Assembly (NCBI RefSeq): GCF_020526085.1
Contig: NZ_CP084874.1
Coordinates: 1,054,001-1,118,000, forward strand
Length of the DNA: 64,000 nt
Origin: Klebsiella africana
GTDB lineage: Bacteria; Pseudomonadota; Gammaproteobacteria; Enterobacterales; Enterobacteriaceae
Direction: 5' to 3'
Made by a program: the position numbers and the translations under genes. The notes below the pieces were generated by a model. It was not told where the DNA came from. It worked only from the letters and a program-made list of their open reading frames with translations, and made no database searches. Below are positions 16,493 to 24,878 of this stretch, one piece after another. Within the stretch, counting starts at the first letter, position 1; the number at the start of each line of letters is the position of its first letter.

Positions 16493-17692
16493 CTAAAGGT
16501 GGTGTGGCTTGTAGCTGTGAAATTTCCTAACTGATTGTTCTGAAAGCTGTTTGTCAAAAGACTCAAGGTTTTGTGCAAGTAAGTGAAGATGATAAATTTG
16601 TCTAAAGGGACGAGCGGTCGCATACAACAGAGAACTATCCAACTGTCTGAGCAGTTGTATGAGCTTGCTAAGAAATGGAAGCCACATCTGGAAGTGGGAT
16701 TGGTGTTGTCTGGATATCTGATGGGCCGTAAAGCGTAGTTTTTGGTTCAACTGGATGGTTTGGGAAAGTTCATTCTCCCTTTCATTTCTGACTTGCTCGT
16801 CGAGTTGTAGTAGTTTATCGAGAATAGTTTCTCTGCTGGGATGTTGTGCTTCTGGCTGTTTACAAGGAGCTGGAGCAAATTTAGATCTTGTATTAAGTAG
16901 TTTTACATGTCCAGGCGAGTAATCAATAAGTGTCTGAATATTTGACCAGGCATACCTTTTCCCAAGCTGCGAAGCCTTGAAGGCAATTCCCTGAAATTCA
17001 AATGAAAAACCATTCATTTTGCCCGTCGAAGCAATGTTGGGCTGGCAGGTTACACCCACTTGTTCCAGTTGCTGAATGAACGATAACAAATCTGGGTGAT
17101 TGGCTAACACATTATCGATGCAAGTTTGCAAAGCGGCTTTTGGGCAGGGAGTTGCCGTTCGTTCAGAGAGCATCTTTTCGTTGCGCGAAAGCTTCTTTAT
17201 GCTCTGAGATCGTCGGTTTGAAGTAGTCGCTGTTTCTGTGAGACCATGTATTCTTTCAAGCTCACTGATAATTCGAGTGCTGGCAAGGTTCTCATTTTTT
17301 CCCAGATACAACTTTCCGTCAGTAATATCGATACGACTGGCAATAATGTGAATATGCTGTCCCGCCTCATCATTATGAAGAACATAGCAACGAAGATGTG
17401 TATCATTAAAACCCATACGGGACATATAGTCGTCGGCTACGGTTGCCCATTGTGCTTCTGACAATTTTTCTCCATCCGGTAAGCGAAGAGAGTTGTGCCA
17501 TACCGGTTTTTTGATATCAGGTCGTAAAAGTTTTGTTTGTCCAAACTCGCGAATAAGGTCAACGATATGGTTGCCAGCCATATTGCCACCAATAACCCTG
17601 GGATCAGTTTTATGGTGTGAAGCGGGTTCAAGTGCATAGACAACTACTCCTGTAAATTGCTTACCTCTCTTGATTTTCTGCATACCTTTCAT
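16493..17692 (-). CDS. MOBP-type relaxase
   Basis: A 399-residue DNA relaxase that would nick oriT and pilot the strand during mobilization. The metal-binding triad is in YVLHNDEAGQHIHIIASRI (His at about 106, 113, 115), and the likely nucleophile is Tyr19 in FTGVVVYALEP. The C-terminal part after about residue 200 holds the TraI/MobA-like accessory region (MNGFSFEFQGIAFKASQLG). It overlaps the end of the accessory gene by 32 bp. There is no coupling protein or type IV system nearby, so transfer must borrow a conjugative helper. Confidence 0.88.
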   Translation of the reverse strand: MKGMQKIKRGKQFTGVVVYALEPASHHKTDPRVIGGNMAGNHIVDLIREFGQTKLLRPDIKKPVWHNSLRLPDGEKLSEAQWATVADDYMSRMGFNDTHLRCYVLHNDEAGQHIHIIASRIDITDGKLYLGKNENLASTRIISELERIHGLTETATTSNRRSQSIKKLSRNEKMLSERTATPCPKAALQTCIDNVLANHPDLLSFIQQLEQVGVTCQPNIASTGKMNGFSFEFQGIAFKASQLGKRYAWSNIQTLIDYSPGHVKLLNTRSKFAPAPCKQPEAQHPSRETILDKLLQLDEQVRNERENELSQTIQLNQKLRFTAHQISRQHQSHFQMWLPFLSKLIQLLRQLDSSLLYATARPFRQIYHLHLLAQNLESFDKQLSEQSVRKFHSYKPHHL

Positions 17693-18098
17693 TTGTATTA
17701 CTCCAAAAAGTTGAGGGAAGTAGAAGAGTGCGAAGTGTCTGCACCTGCCGTTTGATTACATGCATTTCTGTCAGGGTTGGATCGCTGTCTGGACTTTTAC
17801 CATCGAGGTATGTCAGCAGGCGATTTAAATCTTGTGAAAGGCGACCAAGCTCTACCCATGCACTTTTATTAATCTCTGGTAATACCAAAGGAAGTTTATT
17901 CAGCGAAGCCATCCTGAGCCATTCTCCTTTTTTATAGGAACCTCTTTTTTCTTCCAGAATAGATAATTCATTTTCATTTAATCTGACACTTACACAGTAT
18001 GATCTGATTTCATTCTCTGGTAACCGTTCAGTATGAAATTTCCCCCTTCTCGATGTTTTTGTTAAATCAGGCTGTTGTTTTTGAGGATTATAATGCAT
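17661..18098 (-). CDS. MobC-like relaxosome accessory protein
   Basis: A 145-residue protein starting MHYNPQKQQPDLTK. The central part (IRSYCVSVRLNENELSILEE, then KKGEWLRMASLNKLP) has the ribbon-helix-helix pattern of MobC/TraJ-type relaxosome proteins. The remainder is helical (AWVELGRLSQDLNRLLTYL) and ends with another helix. It is transcribed just ahead of the relaxase with overlapping frames, the usual mobC-mobA order. It probably binds the palindrome at 18200-18219 upstream. Confidence 0.8.
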   Translation of the reverse strand: MHYNPQKQQPDLTKTSRRGKFHTERLPENEIRSYCVSVRLNENELSILEEKRGSYKKGEWLRMASLNKLPLVLPEINKSAWVELGRLSQDLNRLLTYLDGKSPDSDPTLTEMHVIKRQVQTLRTLLLPSTFWSNTNERYAENQER

Positions 18099-18180
18099 AT
18101 AAATACCTAAATTTTAATCGTGTCATGAACCATATATAAAAGATAATAATAAAACGTCAAGTGTATAATCGTGAAAAAAT

Positions 18181-18235
18181 AAACACCGGATAAAGGAGTG
18201 TCTTAAAATAGTTTAAGACTTACCCGGTTTAGATT
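18181..18235. other. Candidate origin of transfer (oriT)
   Basis: An 8-bp perfect inverted repeat, GTCTTAAA (18200-18207) and TTTAAGAC (18212-18219) with loop ATAG, lies 100 bp upstream of the mobC-like gene. It is bracketed by a looser outer repeat (AAACACCGG at 18182 against CCCGGTTT at 18223). A hairpin beside mob genes, followed by a short TACCCGG, is where MOBP nic sites lie. The nic position is not determined. The rest of 18099-18410 is AT-rich with no credible gene. Confidence 0.45.
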
Positions 18236-18410
18236 TAGATATATAGTCTTGAGTCTGTTATTGATATTTCACATTGAATTCATATTTCTAATATACCTCT
18301 ATTATCTATACTGTATCCTTTTGAACCGTTTAGGTAACCTGGATTTAGTTGTAATGATCTTTATTGTTTTTCTTATTGATTTAGTTTTTTTCATTGTTGC
18401 TTATTCCCCA

Positions 18411-18848
18411 TTATGCTATTTTTCTATAAATATTGTTATTAAATTGATGTTCTTTTATTCCTAATACTTCGTCATAGATTCGTGAAAAGGTAAACCATGA
18501 TATTTCTTTTTGTTCTCGCTTTTTATCCAAATAAATAACATTGCAACCACGGAAGGAGAATGATTTCCAGAAAACAACTGAGTTAATATTTTTAAGAAAC
18601 AGTATGAAATCTTTGATCGTTTCTTTCTTGGTCATGCCATAAGAGAAGTGTGCGTAAATTGAGAATATAGTTAGAATGTTTCTCTCTGTAATCATATGAC
18701 GAGAGAAATAGGTAAGATAGAAATCATGGTCATAAGTGTAGCTTTTGCAGAAGCTTGAAAAATGTGGGTTGTACAATCTATAAAGATCTACATTTTTGTG
18801 CGTTTTAGAAAGATAACTTGTGAAGGTTGAGTAGTTTTGTTTTTTCAT
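18411..18848 (-). CDS. Unknown 145-residue protein of the element
   Basis: A basic, aromatic-rich protein starting MKKQNYSTFTSYLSKTHKN, with an excellent AAGGAG ribosome site. No TM segment, signal peptide or familiar motif is seen. It has many Phe/Tyr residues (FYLTYFSRHMITERNILTIF) and a C-terminal FTFSRIYDEVLGIKEHQ. Base composition is very AT-rich like its neighbours. It might be a regulator or small partner of the NTPase downstream (stop at 19168), which reads in the same direction but 320 bp away. Confidence 0.5.
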   Translation of the reverse strand: MKKQNYSTFTSYLSKTHKNVDLYRLYNPHFSSFCKSYTYDHDFYLTYFSRHMITERNILTIFSIYAHFSYGMTKKETIKDFILFLKNINSVVFWKSFSFRGCNVIYLDKKREQKEISWFTFSRIYDEVLGIKEHQFNNNIYRKIA

Positions 18849-19167
18849 TTTTATTCTCCTTTATTGTTTTTGTTAAAGAGAATATATATTAAGAAATAAA
18901 TAAAATTCAAATTTATTTTGTCATGATGAAAACATATAAGAGTTTTTATTCTATTTTTAAAGAAATAATGCATTGTTTAATAACATGAAATTTTATTTTA
19001 TCAAAAAGTGCTATTTAATATTTGAATGCCAATTATTGGGTGGTGTTTATATTTTTCATGTAATATATAACTTTTAATTATCACTGAGGCCAAGAAGGAA
19101 ACATTCGGCGTGAAATCTTTTTTTTATATGGTTGGGGAGAGGGGGAAGTTCCTTCCCCCTAAACTCA
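18849..19167. other. Gene-free AT-rich gap
   Basis: No gene is supported here. Just after the stop of the NTPase gene (which reads leftward), AGGGGGAA (19140-19147) pairs with TTCCCCCT (19153-19160). It could slow or end transcription but has no T-run on that strand. The remainder is A/T-rich promoter-like sequence. Confidence 0.5.
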
Positions 19168-22100
19168 TTAGAGGTAACTTTCGTCCTCTTCATAACGACA
19201 GTCAACGTAATATTTCCCATCTTCACGCTGGGACCATCTCTTGATCAAGCCTGCTTGCTGTAGGGCAGAAAGGAATCTGTCTGAGTTTAAGTTTTTACTT
19301 GGATTCAATGTCGCACTTTTTTGATTGAATATTTTTGAAAACTCTCTTTCGGTAAGCTCGTTAGTCAAATGTGCAATCTCAGTTCTTTCTCTAAAACCTA
19401 ATTTTAATAGTCTGACAATCTGGTCTATTGTAAAGCTATCATCCGTAGACAAAGCAATTAAATCGATTAAGGTTTCATGAGGCATTGTTAACTCATTCAG
19501 GAAAGATTCATCATAGCTTTCATGATAGCTATATAATAGAGAAGCTTTTTCCTTAACTGTGAATTGCTGTGAGGAATTAATTGCAGTTAGCATTTTCTCA
19601 AGTAAGGTGTTGTCACTATCTTCACACAGGTAATAATCCGTCTTAGCAAAAAATATTTCTTTAAATTTTGAGAACCAAAGAACGAAAGTATTAATTGTTT
19701 CTGTTTCTAATGATTTTACTTCAGTATTGGAAATGAAACATTGTGCAGCCAGTTTAAAAGATTCATCATTTAACTCTACTTTGTTATTTTTTATCAAACG
19801 AGAGAAGTTGGCTATACTTAATCGGTCGTCCCAGTAATGGACATTGATATAGATTGGAGCCAACACAGCTGCGTAAGTTATGTCTTTAAGTTGATCATTA
19901 CAAATAACTTTCATGTAAAGGCAGTTATAACTATCACCGTCGGTCAAATTTAGTTCTTGTTGGCTCAAGGTCTGTGCGTGAGTCTCAAGATACTCAGTTA
20001 GAACTTTAAGATCGCAGTCTTCACAGATATAATCTATTAAGACTTCCCATTCAGGAGAAACATGCTCGTAGCTAAAGAAAAGATCATGATAGGAAATTTT
20101 ATTGCCATCAATATCAAGACGTTCTGGGAATACGTCTAAGTTTGTTACCGTAAACTGCATTTTTTTCAAGATCTCGACTTTAAGTCTATTGCTTAAATCT
20201 GAATGAGTGAGTACCACAATAATAGCCTCAGTGTTCTCTTTTGAATATATGAAAATATCTTGAACAAATTTATCAATGTTATCATTTACATATGATTTTA
20301 AACTGGATAATTGATATCTTTCAATTATTGACCACGGTAATTCATCTACCTGTTCACAAGTTATATTTTCATGCTGTAGTAACCCAGCTACGACCACTCT
20401 ATAATTGATTCTATCTAAGCTATACATTTGGTTGTCAGCAATAAAGAGTAATGCTTGATTTTCAGATGGAGTTACTGGCATGGAAATATCTTTATAGACA
20501 ACACCAAGTTGTTTGATATTGTTAAGGAATGATGGAAGATCATCGTCTTCGACGAAAGCGATTAAATTAAATCCTTGCTTTACAATATATTGTTGGTAAT
20601 TTTTCTGATCGATAGAAATACTTGGAGAAACTAAGGCTATCATTTTAGTAGTAATAGACGTAATGATATCGTTATTGTCCTGCTCTTCAAGCACTGTAAG
20701 CATTTTATCCAAATAGCGATTTTCACCTAAAGCAAAGGCTACTAACCGGTTAAAATAACTGGGGTCGTAAAATCGTGATTCTAATATATTAAATATGGAG
20801 ATAATATCTGTTGAGGATTCACGGAAAATCATTGCAATCATTTCTGATAAGGTCTTATTGTTACTGCTATTAACATTATCAAATAAATACGATACTATTT
20901 GATAGTGGATGGCACCATTGCGATATTGATAATGTTGTTCAATTAGTTCAGTTAAAACATCTCCAGGGTTATCCAGCGAGAAATTTCGATTTACTTCTTC
21001 ACAACTCATATATCGACCGACTGCTTTTATATAGTCATTGTCATTAACAGAGATACTTCCTTGATGAAATATTGACCGAAACATCATGTAATCCTGCATA
21101 ATGTAGCCATTGGTCAGTAAATAATAAAGAACTTCGAACCCGCCAAAACGAAATCCATCACGGATTGATTCTATTTGTTCAGCATCAATGATTGAACGGT
21201 CGTCACATTTTTCAATATAGTTTTCGGCAATCGTTTTGAATTTTTCCCAACCAATTAACTTTATTAATTCCGATAAAGTAATTGCATTTCGGGTACGAAT
21301 ATTTTCTTTGATTTCCTCAAGGCTTTTGATGGCAATCTGATATTCATTATTTTTATCTTCTGCAACTACGTTAACTCTTTGGTTATATTCATCCATTATA
21401 TGAGTCGTGTCTATTTCTACAAAATATGGCTCTCTATTATTATTATAACCTATGAAGGATTGTGCTGAGTTATTAAAAAAACTTACAAACTCACTTTCAT
21501 TTTGGTAAAAGCTCTCAGGGGAGTATTTGTCGTAATTTAAGCTATAGTGCCTGTTCTTTTTGGCAAAGGATATCAACGACCATAATTCAGGTGATATGAA
21601 TCTACTAATAATCTGTTTACGGAGGTCAGCATCTGAATTTACAGATTCTTTTTTTAATAATGCTACTTTGATATTTAGTTCTTGAAGTTTGCTGTCCAAA
21701 GAATTGAAATAACTTTCATGTAATTTACGTAGACGGTAATCATTAATAAAGTTATAAAGAACACCTGTTTTTTTATCTGTTAAATTATAATCTTGGGCAT
21801 AGGTATTTTTATAAAATATTAAAGAGAAAATCTTTGCATGATTCTTGTTATCATCAACAACTTTTCTGAATAGATTGAATTCATTAACTATATTTTGCAG
21901 GGAACGCATATCACTAATATAAAGTGACATCTGTTTAAGAAGGGCTTTCTCATTTGATGGGAAATCAATTAATTTATTATTTAAATGAGTGTAGGCATTT
22001 CGAGTATCCATGACTGGTATCACAGGTAAGATGAAATCAAAAAATTTAGTTCTTATGTCTACTCCAAGAAAAATATCATCCCGGCAAGCATAAACAAATC

Positions 22101-22980
22101 TCACAGGTGAATTATATAGGTTATTATTTACTATCTGATTAATTTCTCTTAGTTTTATAAATACCTCTGTATTACCTAATCGGTCCAAATCTTCAAACAC
22201 AACAATTTTATATTGAGATTGAGAAAAAAAGTAAACTATTTCGTCCAAGCAATTATTTAGCAGAGAGGATGGTTCTTGAGTGGACATATCGGCACTTGCT
22301 TGGAGAAATGCGATTTTGCTTAACTTTATCTTTTTATCGAAGATCCCTGCTTTAGATGCAACTCGTACTATAAAAAATAATGATATTATACTTAAAATAA
22401 TGCTGATTATTAACCTTTCCGGATAAGCATTTATGATTGTGTTAAGTACTCCATTTTCAAGTGAAAATAATGAAAGGATCTTTCTTGGGAATACGACGGT
22501 AGTCAATAATATTAGTGGAGCTACAACTGATAACACTGTAAAAAAAAGAGATGTTACATGTTTCTTATTTCTATTCTGAATTCGATCTATACGTGAGTCT
22601 GGTAACTTATCTTTATTTTCTTTATACAAAATCTGTTGGAGTATACTCATTTCAATTTCAGAGTTATCCAGCAGATTTTTATCGCTTTTACCTGATAGCG
22701 AAAAATCAGCCAGCGAAACAGTAATGAAGTCCTTTTTAAGTCGACTTTGCAGATAAGATAATATTACAGTACTTTTTCCTGCGCCATAAGGGCCTGTGAT
22801 AGCGATGTTTTTTACATCTTGTTTTGTAAATGCAAAATCCAGTGCATCGAAGTAGGGTTTAACACTGTCATCGGTAATTATTTTTGGAGTTAATGTATCA
22901 TAACCTACTTGCTGATCAGTGTGTGCATCAATTACTTTTTTTGATAAGCAATGTCTTTTGATTTTTTCCAGCAGAGCCAT
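19168..22980 (-). CDS. Large membrane-anchored P-loop NTPase (YobI/KAP-like)
   Basis: A 1270-residue protein. The Walker A is in NIAITGPYGAGKSTVILSYL (about residue 60-75). Two TM helices follow (about 150-175 and 192-212), then the Walker B (YKIVVFEDLDRLGN, about 258-270) and an Arg sensor region FVYACRDDIF. TM helices inserted between Walker A and B are the signature of KAP and YobI-type NTPases. The long C-terminal part (about 330-1270) is helical repeat-like and ends in a basic winged-helix-like tail. AAGGA lies six bases before the ATG at 22980, so that start is preferred to one two codons upstream. NTPases of this shape are often anti-phage systems; that role is inference. Confidence 0.75.
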   Translation of the reverse strand: MALLEKIKRHCLSKKVIDAHTDQQVGYDTLTPKIITDDSVKPYFDALDFAFTKQDVKNIAITGPYGAGKSTVILSYLQSRLKKDFITVSLADFSLSGKSDKNLLDNSEIEMSILQQILYKENKDKLPDSRIDRIQNRNKKHVTSLFFTVLSVVAPLILLTTVVFPRKILSLFSLENGVLNTIINAYPERLIISIILSIISLFFIVRVASKAGIFDKKIKLSKIAFLQASADMSTQEPSSLLNNCLDEIVYFFSQSQYKIVVFEDLDRLGNTEVFIKLREINQIVNNNLYNSPVRFVYACRDDIFLGVDIRTKFFDFILPVIPVMDTRNAYTHLNNKLIDFPSNEKALLKQMSLYISDMRSLQNIVNEFNLFRKVVDDNKNHAKIFSLIFYKNTYAQDYNLTDKKTGVLYNFINDYRLRKLHESYFNSLDSKLQELNIKVALLKKESVNSDADLRKQIISRFISPELWSLISFAKKNRHYSLNYDKYSPESFYQNESEFVSFFNNSAQSFIGYNNNREPYFVEIDTTHIMDEYNQRVNVVAEDKNNEYQIAIKSLEEIKENIRTRNAITLSELIKLIGWEKFKTIAENYIEKCDDRSIIDAEQIESIRDGFRFGGFEVLYYLLTNGYIMQDYMMFRSIFHQGSISVNDNDYIKAVGRYMSCEEVNRNFSLDNPGDVLTELIEQHYQYRNGAIHYQIVSYLFDNVNSSNNKTLSEMIAMIFRESSTDIISIFNILESRFYDPSYFNRLVAFALGENRYLDKMLTVLEEQDNNDIITSITTKMIALVSPSISIDQKNYQQYIVKQGFNLIAFVEDDDLPSFLNNIKQLGVVYKDISMPVTPSENQALLFIADNQMYSLDRINYRVVVAGLLQHENITCEQVDELPWSIIERYQLSSLKSYVNDNIDKFVQDIFIYSKENTEAIIVVLTHSDLSNRLKVEILKKMQFTVTNLDVFPERLDIDGNKISYHDLFFSYEHVSPEWEVLIDYICEDCDLKVLTEYLETHAQTLSQQELNLTDGDSYNCLYMKVICNDQLKDITYAAVLAPIYINVHYWDDRLSIANFSRLIKNNKVELNDESFKLAAQCFISNTEVKSLETETINTFVLWFSKFKEIFFAKTDYYLCEDSDNTLLEKMLTAINSSQQFTVKEKASLLYSYHESYDESFLNELTMPHETLIDLIALSTDDSFTIDQIVRLLKLGFRERTEIAHLTNELTEREFSKIFNQKSATLNPSKNLNSDRFLSALQQAGLIKRWSQREDGKYYVDCRYEEDESYL

Positions 22981-23783
22981 GTCCATTCCTTAAGTTTCTG
23001 CAAAAAGAGGGCTCACGAGCCTAAGTAACTATAAAATAGCACCTAATTATACTTTATTTCCACAGATTTAAAGGAAAATGAATGCAACACAACGGGATCT
23101 TGTCAGTCAGCCTTAAGTTAGGATTGTGTAAATTTTTGTATGCACTGAGAGATTAGCTTGCACTCCTGTTCTTGATTATTAATTTTTAAAATTGGCAAAA
23201 ATCAGTAAGGTTTGAAGCCAAGCAAGTCGAAGCAATGGCACACATGTGGACTCGCTTTTCTTTTCCAACCAAAGGGCGGAAAAGCAAGGTCAACCCGAAG
23301 AAGCATACGCAGTAGCTTCGTAGGGTTAGCCCTTGCTTATCTTATAATTGGCATTAGTCATTAAAGAACAATAAGATCTTCGCTTGCACAAGCGAAGCTA
23401 TAATATAGATCTGGCGATTAATTATTATAAAAATATTTAACCAAAACCTATTGACATAAATAAAAAATAAGTTATTTATTAAGTATGCCATAAATAAAAG
23501 AGTTTTTATGTCATACGTCTCCTGCACCATGTGCAGTTAATATACTACTTGCCCCATATATGGGGATATTGGAAAGGTTACTTTGTTTTTGAAGTAGCCT
23601 TTCGTCCTTCAAGGCTCACCATCGCTTTTTGCTCCTACCGAAGCCAACCGAATTGAAGAACCTTTTCTATCTGAAACGACTTCGAACACCCGGTTAAGGT
23701 CCAAAAATTGTATCCCATACGTAGACCAAAGAAAAATATACTATAATTACTGTGTATTTTTCATTATCTTAGGTTTGATACTC
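22981..23783. other. Gene-free right arm of the element with many hairpins
   Basis: About 800 bp without a credible gene. It contains a 57-base imperfect hairpin (23282-23338), a 9-bp stem CTTCGCTTG/CAAGCGAAG (23378-23397), the palindromes CTGCAC-CAT-GTGCAG (23522-23536) and CCCCATATATGGGG (23552-23565), and AAATAA-G-TTATTT near 23468. The promoter of the NTPase gene must lie at the left edge. The symmetry suggests a replication or transfer origin, arm-type integrase sites, or a structured RNA. Confidence 0.45.
23282..23338. repeat. Long imperfect hairpin
   Basis: AAGCAAGG (23282-23289) pairs with CCTTGCTT (23331-23338), AACCC (23292-23296) with GGGTT (23323-23327), and GAAGC (23300-23304) with GCTTC (23315-23319). 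The nested arms with small internal loops look like a folded RNA or a cruciform site rather than chance. Confidence 0.5.
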
Positions 23784-23836
23784 AGATACTGCTGCATCAT
23801 CGGCGTGTGGGCGTCGAGATTGTCAATTGTGCTCAT
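23747..23836 (-). pseudogene. Displaced native mutS 5' end
   Basis: From ATG at 23836 the frame reads [18 protein letters not shown], the standard enteric MutS N-terminus, up to the att core. It then runs into element sequence (SIKPKIMKNTQ) and stops at 23747. So the native mutS start and its upstream region now express only a 29-residue stub. The stub confirms the insertion site and gives the ancestral N-terminus of this strain's MutS. Confidence 0.9.
23784..23810. repeat. Right attachment-site copy (att core)
   Basis: Second copy of the 17-bp att core (23784-23800, identical to 10527-10543), with the matching flank GGCGT-TGG. Sequence to its right continues as native mutS start and upstream region, so it is the right border of the element. 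Confidence 0.85.
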
Positions 23837-23950
23837 GGGGTGTTATCCAGATCCCTGATTTGAAATGGCTGCGATTTTGTAGTTGTCGTCGTTATCACAT
23901 GGATGAGACATAATAACGGAGATGGGCAGGTGAGGGAAACCGACGAAAGC

Positions 23951-23977
23951 GCGCGGCGCGATCCGGATTCCAGTTGC
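23951..23977. repeat. 27-bp direct repeat, copy 1
   Basis: This 27-bp sequence (starts GCGCGGCGCGATCCGG) is repeated exactly at 24879-24905, beside the hmuV end. The two copies bracket the DUF1493/Hcp-remnant segment, suggesting that segment was inserted with a duplication or by recombination at this sequence. Around it (23837-24104) I see only the old mutS upstream region and no credible gene. Confidence 0.8.
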
Positions 23978-24104
23978 AGCGGGGGCGGGGTACCGTCACA
24001 GTGGCTGAATCACCGCCACGCGATCGTCTTCATACATTACGTTCGCCGTCGATGTTGTTCTGCCTTCTGGCCGCAGACCTCGTTACGACAACGGCTTGTG
24101 GTTG

Positions 24105-24437
24105 CTAGTCGTAAAGCCATTTACCTGCTTTTGCTGATTCGGCAAACATTTTGATGGTTAAAGGTTTACGCGTTTTTTCTACATCTTCTCGTTTTACTTT
24201 AAACCACCGAGTTAGTATTGGCGTATTCTCCCAAGGGAAATAACACGACCATTTAACACTGGAAAGATCAACATTTAATTTTTGTTCAAATTTATTTAAA
24301 GCGTCATGCAGATCGTCGCCGGGAGCATGAAATAAGTCATAATCAAGTTCCAATGGGATTTCTTTCCAATTTTTATCTAAACGGGTTGAGATCTCATCTT
24401 TAAACAAGTCTAAAACCTGATCTTGAATGCTTTTCAT
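24105..24437 (-). CDS. DUF1493 family protein
   Basis: A 110-residue protein matching the DUF1493 pattern as I know it: an acidic helical N-terminus (VLDLFKDEISTRLDKNWKEI), DYDLFHAPGDDLHDALNKF, then the conserved VKWSCYFPWENTPILTRWFK. The ATG at 24437 overlaps the TAA of an upstream open frame (TAATG), so the start is translationally coupled and preferred to ATGs further up. Function is unknown. Being directly behind the tail of a decayed Hcp-like or toxin frame, it might once have been an immunity partner, which is inference only. Confidence 0.7.
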   Translation of the reverse strand: MKSIQDQVLDLFKDEISTRLDKNWKEIPLELDYDLFHAPGDDLHDALNKFEQKLNVDLSSVKWSCYFPWENTPILTRWFKVKREDVEKTRKPLTIKMFAESAKAGKWLYD

Positions 24438-24639
24438 TAAAAGGATGTCCATTGTATACGGTCTTTGGGGCGAGCTATTAGGTTGTATTTTTCCTGAGTT
24501 TTCCTTGAAACTTGATAAATTGAGTTTACAAGTCCTATCCAACCTAACCACGGAACATAACGGGCGATAACACATCGCTACCACCTTTGATTAGTGCCCC
24601 ACCGTCGTCGTATATCCACATATTACCTGGAATAGCCAT
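24437..24639 (-). pseudogene. Remnant of an Hcp-like / type VI secretion gene
   Basis: From ATG 24639 the frame reads MAIPGNMWIYDDGGALIKGG then SDV, resembling the start of enterobacterial Hcp-type T6SS tube proteins (which commonly read MAIPxxxWxxDDGGAxIKG). It stops at 24544. In another frame an open stretch from 24577 to 24437 encodes a C-terminus ending ARPKDRIQWTSF, coupled to the DUF1493 start. Together they look like the two ends of one gene after a frameshift and a large internal deletion. The promoter region lies at about 24640-24870, which is AT-rich and otherwise empty. Confidence 0.45.
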
Positions 24640-24878
24640 GCTTCTTCTTCCCTCTATTATCATTAGTAAGAAAACAGTGTATCGAGTTGATTAAGCGCAG
24701 TAAATAATCAATGTGTCGTTTTTGGATTAATAGGGGGAATATCTTCTCTGTAATGATGGTTTATATTTAAAAATAGCTGTCGTAAATATTTTATTGGGTT
24801 ATTACGCCATTGGTATAGATTTTAAATATAAATGACCCTCAATAATATAATGCAGGCAATTATTGCCAGAAAGCGTAA

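Larger units (their letters stand above)
10544..23800. mobile_element. Integrative mobilizable element inserted in the 5' end of mutS
   Basis: An AT-rich block of about 13.3 kb lies between two copies of a mutS-derived att sequence. It contains a tyrosine recombinase next to one border, an AlpA-like HTH gene, a MOBP relaxase with an accessory protein, but no type IV secretion genes. That is the definition of a mobilizable rather than self-conjugative element. Cargo includes a nuclease-motif protein, a RepL-like protein, a small membrane peptide, several orphans and a large P-loop NTPase. The left border supplies a substitute start for mutS. The right border keeps the native mutS start. Exact crossover points within the 17-bp identity cannot be told from one sequence. 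Confidence 0.88.

Noticed and set aside
18249..18464. 71-codon hydrophobic open frame
   Set aside because: It starts at TTG without ribosome site, has no internal early ATG, is very AT-rich and overlaps the end of the 18411-18848 gene.
10544..23800. Prophage
   Set aside because: No capsid, terminase, portal, tail or lysis genes are visible; the relaxase indicates a mobilizable element instead.
23903..24154. 83-codon plus-strand open frame
   Set aside because: It crosses the 27-bp repeat and overlaps DUF1493 in the opposite strand; composition is Arg/Ser-rich with no domain.
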